A DNA stretch of 64,000 bases from Zopfochytrium polystomum (lineage: Eukaryota; Chytridiomycota; Chytridiomycetes; Chytridiales; Chytridiaceae): NCBI GenBank assembly GCA_025765615.1, contig JAIVFJ010000078.1:1-64000 (forward strand), in the 5' to 3' direction. Below, piece by piece: positions 58,723 through 64,000 of the stretch. Numbering within the stretch: the first letter of the stretch is position 1; each line of letters starts with the position of its first letter. Under the pieces are notes generated by a model. That model made no database searches, was not told where the DNA came from, and was given only the letters and a program-made list of their open reading frames with translations. Position numbers and translations under genes: made by a program.

Positions 58723-60365
58723 ATGACCCTCACCATTACCGGCTTCAAGACGCACGATGTGCGCTTCCCGACCTCCTTGAAGAAGGACGGTTCCGACGCG
58801 ATGAACAAGGAGTACGTGCCACACACCGCTTCCACAGAGCATAAATCCACCCGTCGTTTGTTACTTCCGCGTTGTTTTCGGGGATGCTCTCCTGCAAAAG
58901 CGTCGCGTAATCCTAACCCGATACGTTTTCTGCGCGGCCCTCCCACCAGCTCCGACTACTCTGCCGCGGTTGTCATCCTCCACACCTCGGACCCAGCCCT
59001 GTCCGGACACGGTCTCACGTTTACCCTTGGCCGCGGCAACGAGATCTGCCAGGTCGCCATCGAGGCCATCGCGCCAAAGCTCGTAGGCCTGAGCGTCGCC
59101 GACCTCACCGCGGACATGGGCAAGACCTGGAAGCTGCTTACGTACGACTCGCAGCTCCGCTGGATCGGCCCAGAGAAGGGCGCCATTCACCTTGCCGTGA
59201 GTTTTTTTCCCCCGTTTTTTCATGTGATTTCGCAGAATGGGGGAGCGCCACTCATATCTTAACCCGCTCCCCTTCCCTAGACCGCCGCCGTCGTCAACGC
59301 CGTCTGGGACTTGTACGCAAAGATCGAGAAGAAGCCGCTCTGGCGGCTGATCTCAGACATGTCGCCCGAGGAGCTCGTCAAGATTGTCGACTTCCGCTAC
59401 ATTGAGGACGCGATCACCCCCGCCGAGGCGCTCGCCATCCTCAAGGAGATGGAGCCGACCAAGCATCTCCGCATCGCGGAAATGGAGCGCGACGGCTTCC
59501 CCGCTTACACGACCTCGGCCGGCTGGCTCGGCTACTCGGACGAGAAGGTCCGGGACCTGTGCAAGGAGGCCATTGAGAAGTTTGGCTTCTCGGTCTTTAA
59601 GCAGAAGGTGGGCGCGAACCAGCAGGACGACATTAAGCGGGCTCGCCTCATTCGCGAGGTCGTCGGCTACGAAAAGGCGACGCTCATGATGGACGCTAAC
59701 CAGGTCTGGGGCGTCAAGGAGGCCATCGAGTGGATGCAGCCGCTGCTTGAGTTCAAGCCCAAGTGGATTGAGGGTGAGTAGTCCGGCGTCATATGCCGAG
59801 AGTTTTTTGTGAAACAAATTGCGTCGTCTCACCACCATTTTGCAAACCTAAAAAAAAAAAACAGAGCCCACCTCCCCTGACGACATTCTCGGCCACGCGG
59901 CGATCCGCAAGGCGCTGTACCCGCGGACGGGAGTCGCGACGGGTGAGCACGTGCAGAACCGCATGATCTTCAAGCAGCTGCTCCAAGCGGACGCGATCGA
60001 CTTTGTGCAGATCGACTCGTGCCGGCTCGGCGGCGTCAACGAGGTGGTGGCGGTGATGCTGCTGGCCAAGAAGTTTGGCAAGCCCGTGTGCCCGCACGCC
60101 GGCGGCGTCGGGCTGTGCGAGCACGTGCAGCACCTGTCGATCCTCGACTTACGTGTGCATCGCGGGAGACCTGACGGACCGTGTGTGCGAGTTTGTCGAC
60201 CACCTGCACGAGCACTTTGTCGACCCGTGCATCGTCAAGAACGGAAAGTACATTGCGCCGTCGCTGCCGGGATACTCGACCGAGCTGCACGCTGAGTCGA
60301 TCGTCCAGTGGAGCTTCCCCAACGGCCCGTCGTGGGAGAACCTCCGCGCCACCGGCCAGATCTAA
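58723..60365 (+). CDS. L-fuconate dehydratase (ENOSF1-type enolase-superfamily enzyme)
   Basis: Removes water from L-fuconate to give 2-keto-3-deoxy-L-fuconate. Exons 58723-58811, 58950-59196, 59281-59773, 59865-60365; all phases agree. Blocks: [50 protein letters not shown] (across an intron), [25 protein letters not shown]-like [18 protein letters not shown], the base Lys in KQKVGA, metal ligands in [24 protein letters not shown] and ATGEH, and [20 protein letters not shown]. One extra T at 60149-60150 (GACTTACGTG) shifts the frame after LSILD; the other frame carries on as [15 protein letters not shown] and [14 protein letters not shown] to TAA at 60363. Without that base the length is 442 residues, like human ENOSF1. 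Probably an assembly insertion. Confidence 0.93.
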
Positions 60366-60890
60366 AAGAAGAATCCAAACCCACGGATCTGGTGGTGTGG
60401 AAGGATTTGTTTGTTTGTCTCGGATGAGGTTGGCCTGTGGACTTATTTGATGTCGTGCTTTATCGTGAAGCACATTATTCTTTTTTTTTGTCCTTTTATG
60501 CGCCGACGTGTGTGGATGTGTCTTGACCCGGGAACGCAGACCTTGTTTGTGCAACCCCGATTTCACCCTCCATTCAACTAGTCGCTATTCTTGCTTTTTC
60601 GTTGCTCTTGGTGTTCCCGCCTTATTCTTTCTCTTCTTGCTCTGATTGGACCACTCTCTCTTTCTCATCTCTCTCTCTCTCTCTCTCTCTCGCATACACT
60701 CTTGATAGCTCGTTTATTTTGCCTCTGCCTTTTCCTTGTTTGCCCGCGTCCAGCCTATTTTTTCCATGTCATTCGTCGTCTTCTCTCCCGGGAGGGGGAG
60801 AAGATCGAGCGGGGGTGGGGGTGGGAAAGGAAAAACGCATTCAATATGCATAGAATAAGAGTTTGTGTTGGCTCTGCAAAACCACGAAAA

Positions 60891-60927
<37 letters not shown>

Positions 60928-61592
60928 CCTCTGACAAACACCTGTTTTTTTCCCTTTTGTTTTTTTCCATTTTCCTATCTCTTGTTGTATCGCGCGCCAC
61001 ATCATCCTATCTTCGTTTCGACCTCGCCCTCAAACCACCCACGGACTCCGCCCCCCCTTCTACGTTGCCTACCTTCCCCACCAGGGACGAGCGACGTAAC
61101 CGAGCATCAGCGTCATCGCCCATCTGGAACCCCCCTTTCCCACCCGAATCCCCGCCACCGCCAACGACGAAAGCGAAAGAACAAGAAAACAAAAAGAAAG
61201 GCAGCGCTACTTCCGTATTCACCTGCAAAACTTTGCTCTCGCTCTCCTCGCGCGCGCGCGCGTTCGGCGGCCCAAATTCAAATAATCTGGAAACGAGTCA
61301 ACGCTGCTGGGGTGGAACGCTGTCTTTTTGCATAACCAGGGCGGACCACGGATCGGTCCTCACAGGCAAACGGGAGATCCACGCTTATATATCCGTACAC
61401 ACACACACGCCCCTCACGCATCACGCACTCAATCTCGGCAGCCCAGCAACCGTGTAAACGCAGCCCGTAACACAATCGGATTGCACCTTTAAAAAAACCA
61501 CAAACACCACACAACACCACACAACACCGCACAACGGCCTCACAGCACCGCACATACACACACACACGCGCGCGCGCACAACAGAGAAGCAA
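60366..61592. other. Spacer with CT tracts
   Basis: CT repeats at 60667-60692 and 60895-60925 (sense strand of the downstream transporter), CA/CAA-rich DNA at 61490-61575. No gene. Confidence 0.55.
61386..61391 (+). promoter_or_regulatory. Possible TATA element of the transporter gene
   Basis: TATATA about 205 bp upstream of the start at 61593. Motif and distance only. Confidence 0.35.
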
Positions 61593-63474
61593 ATGCCGCA
61601 CACCTCCCAACCTCCTCTCCTCCCTCTCCACGCCCCCTCCGCTGTAGTCCCTCCCGCCGACGCCGCCTCCCCCTCCCTCTACGACCCCAACTCCTTCGCC
61701 CCTCCGCCATTACTGCCGACCGCCGTCGGTGGCGGGCGGTTCCGTGTGCACGACGAGTACGATGCTGGTGGTGGAAACGGTGAAGCCGAGAGGATCGGCG
61801 GCGTCGGTGCGGCGGCGGCGGTGGGCAGCACGGCTGCTGTCGTGGCTGCGGCGGTCGGCGGCGGCGGCGAAGTTGGGCGGAAGAAAGAGTCGCTGAGGAT
61901 GGTGGTCTTTGCGGTGTCGGTGGGTTTTTCGTTCTTGGATTTTTTGTATTTGCTTTTCATTTCCTTTTTTTTTCTTTTTGTTTCCTCGTATTTTTTGAGG
62001 AAGGTCTCTGGCTAACTGGTGTCCAAAAACTGCAAACGTGATCGGCTCCACTCTTTCTCTCATATCTTCCGCTTCGAACGCGTGTTTGAACCCTTTCGGC
62101 ATTGCAGTTTTACATCGTCAGTTCCATTGGTGAGTTGCACCCAACATTAGGAAGTCGCCACATTTTCTCCGTCCCCCTCTTTCCTTACTTCCTCCGCCCG
62201 AAGAACCTGCCCTGCAACTACACTAACTTCTCGCAACACGCGACCAAACAACGCTCTTTAAAAAAACACACCCTCTTAGTGATGGTAATGGTCAACAAGG
62301 CCGTGCTCAACTCGGTCCCACTTCCCATCACGTTCCTGTGGCTTCAGCTCCTCGTGGCCGTCGTGCTGATTCGAGTGTCGGCCTTGTTGGGATGGGTACG
62401 CCTGCCCCTGGCATCGTGGAAGGCCTGCCGAGAAACGCTCCCGCTAATTGTCGTCAATGTTGTCGGCCTGACGCTCAATACCTTGTGTCTCGAGCACGTC
62501 GAAGCTAGCTTCTTTCAGGTGACTTTAATTTATTTTGCGACTCCCACCTCCCCCGTCTTTTCTTCCCTCCTGGTTTCTACTCCTCTTTCTACAATGAATA
62601 GCATCTAACTCTATTACGTGAAACATTTCCAACCACCACGAACCAAAAATAAATAGATCGCCCGCTCCATGGTCCTCCCGTTCACAGTCCTCCTCAGCCG
62701 CTACTTCCTCCGCGACCGCATCAGCCCCGCTATCCTGCTCTCCTGCGGCACCGTCCTCGCCGGCTTCCTGATCGGCAGCCTTTTCGACTCGGGCGCCGGC
62801 GGCGGCCGCATCACCAGCAGCACCACAGCGTCCGACGCCGACGCCGGCGCCTCCACCGCTGGCTCCATCGCTGCCGCGCCCTTGTCCCTCATCAGCCCCC
62901 TCGGCGTGCTCCTCGGCGTCGCGTCGTCGCTGTCGACCGCCGTGCACGCCGTCGTCATCAAAAAGAGCCTGTTCGCCGTCAAGGGCTCCGTCATGGATCT
63001 TGTCTACTACAACAACCTGCTCTCCGCCGCGCTCCTCCTGCCCGTCCTCGCCGCGTGCGGCGAACTCGCCCAAGTCAGGGAACTCGCGCTCGCCGCGATT
63101 GCCGGCGCCGCTGAGACGGCGGACCGCGCCGCGTTGCGGCAGCAGCTGGCCGCGTTGCTGGTTGGCGGGCTCGTGACGGTGAGTAAGCACCTTGTGGTTG
63201 ATTGGGTTATGTGAAATGGGGGAGTTGATGGGCGAGGCGGTTAAAAACACACAAAAATCCGCGAAGCAGTCCAAACCATAAACTCATCCAACCCATTCCC
63301 AACAACCACCACATCCGCACAGGGCTTCTTCGGCTTCCTCATCAACATCGCCGGCTTCCTGCAGATCAAAGTGACGTCGCCTGTCACGCACATGATCAGC
63401 TCAGCGTTCCGCGGCGTGTAAGGCAGTCACCCCGCCCCCCTGCCTTTTCCCAATTCACTGACTCTCTCTCTCCC

Positions 63475-63513
<39 letters not shown>

Positions 63514-63817
63514 AAGGCTGCAAACCGGCGTCGCCGTCTGGGTCTTCAACGACTTTGTCAGCACGCCCCGCGCGCTCAGCATCGCACTGACGCTGTCGGG
63601 CAGCGCCGCGTACGCGTGGGTCCGCAGCAGCGAAGCGCGCGCCGCGGGGGAGATGGACGCCGTGGCGCCGGCCGCGCCGCCGCCGCAGACGGGGGCAGCG
63701 GCCAAGACGGAGCAGCAGCGGAGGCGCTTTGGGTTTGGCGGCGGCGGCGGCGGCGGCGGAGGCGGCAGCTGGGGCCGCGTGCCGGCGGACCGGGACGTTG
63801 AGAAGGGCGCGGGCTGA
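61593..63817 (+). CDS. GDP-fucose-transporter-like nucleotide-sugar carrier (SLC35C family)
   Basis: Golgi-type drug/metabolite-superfamily transporter. Six exons in phase: 61593-61919, 62108-62129 (22 nt), 62280-62518, 62657-63178, 63323-63417, 63517-63817; 501 residues. The N-terminal 105 residues are low complexity and cytosolic-looking. Conserved blocks: SSIVMVMVNKAVLNS, LTLNTLCLEHVEASFFQIAR, SMVLPFTVLLSRYFL, VVIKKSLFAVKGSVMDLVYY, NNLLSAALLLPVLAACGEL, GFFGFLINIAGFLQIKVTSP, VTHMISSAFRGVLQTGVAVW and SGSAAYAWVRSSEA. The YNN, GLQIK..SPLTH and GSSAYTWVR positions mirror SLC35C1. A Ser/Thr/Ala-rich loop is inserted after the fifth helix, and the tail is Gly-rich. The last intron ends in a 37-nt A run. 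Substrate GDP-fucose is the best guess by similarity. Confidence 0.85.
63476..63512 (+). repeat. A37 homopolymer before a 3' splice site
   Basis: 37 consecutive A followed by CAAG, the acceptor of the transporter's last intron. Confidence 0.95.
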
Positions 63818-64000
63818 CGTTATTCATTTTTGTCGAGTTGATTTGTTTGTCTGAAGAAGTGGCCTCAACCCCCTTTCGTGCCGCCCTTTTTCCTCCTTCC
63901 GCCCTCTTTGGGAGAAACTAAAAGAAAAGAACAAAAAAAAAAAAAACAAAGCGAATTCAACGAATCGGAATTCTCTTGCAGGCTTGGCAGTAAATAATAT
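63818..64000. other. 3' flank of the transporter gene
   Basis: T/C-rich then A-rich sequence; likely 3' UTR. No new gene starts before the window end. Confidence 0.5.

Overview
This window is nuclear DNA of a eukaryote, most likely an early-diverging zoosporic (chytrid-like) fungus. The reasons are: short GT-AG introns (about 60-300 nt) in GC-rich genes; a fungal-type gene set (secreted tyrosinase, PL3 pectate lyase, CPAF-like S41 peptidase, pepsin-like protease, a Rab11/Ypt3 GTPase); a Ty3/gypsy chromovirus; and a very high load of microsatellites and homopolymers. The taxon is an inference, since there is no rRNA or marker gene to fix it.

Layout. 0.6-1.3 kb: decayed RRM gene fragment (copy A). 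1.6-2.4 kb (-): single-pass membrane protein. 2.8-5.7 kb (-): tyrosinase with seven exons, one of them 5 nt long. 6.7-8.0 kb (-): PL3 pectate lyase with two frame breaks. 10.1-11.7 kb (-): Ser/Asp/Thr-rich disordered protein. 13.5-18.7 kb (-): full-length chromovirus (5215 bp) inserted in an older repeat. 19.9-20.2 kb: copia RNase H remnant. 20.8-22.2 kb (-): second disordered protein. 24.0-25.1 kb (-): RRM fragment copy B. 25.8-26.6 kb (+): single-pass membrane protein with a Pro/Gln/Tyr tail. 27.5 kb: solo LTR. 29.7-30.7 kb (+): GNAT acetyltransferase. 31.1-33.3 kb (-): Rab11. 34.2-36.0 kb (-): aspartic protease. 37.1-40.0 kb (-): S41 peptidase. 41.2-42.9 kb (-): F-box protein. 43.9-46.7 kb (-): decayed PIF1/Helitron-type helicase between direct repeats. 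47-52 kb: dispersed repeats, a solo LTR and an unidentified multi-exon membrane protein. 53.5-54.9 kb (-): HpcH/HpaI aldolase. 58.7-60.4 kb (+): L-fuconate dehydratase. 61.6-63.8 kb (+): GDP-fucose-transporter-like SLC35C protein.

How the genes fit together. The last 10 kb looks like a fucose neighbourhood: a 2-keto-3-deoxy-sugar-acid aldolase candidate lies divergent to L-fuconate dehydratase, followed by a GDP-fucose transporter homologue. Several other genes encode secreted enzymes (tyrosinase, pectate lyase, two peptidases), fitting a saprotroph or parasite that digests organic matter.

Most striking observations. The chromovirus LTR carries heat-shock-element arrays upstream of its TATA box, an exact 11-nt self-priming match between the predicted mRNA 5' end and the PBS, and a CCCAAAC slip site between gag and pol. 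Its two LTRs read as identical, yet the reverse-transcriptase YLDD motif reads YLDY. The tyrosinase gene places its first copper ligand in a 5-nt micro-exon. Many host genes carry CT tracts on the sense strand upstream of the start codon. Single-base frame breaks recur in otherwise well-conserved GC-rich genes and are best explained by residual assembly indels, although pseudogenes cannot be excluded case by case.
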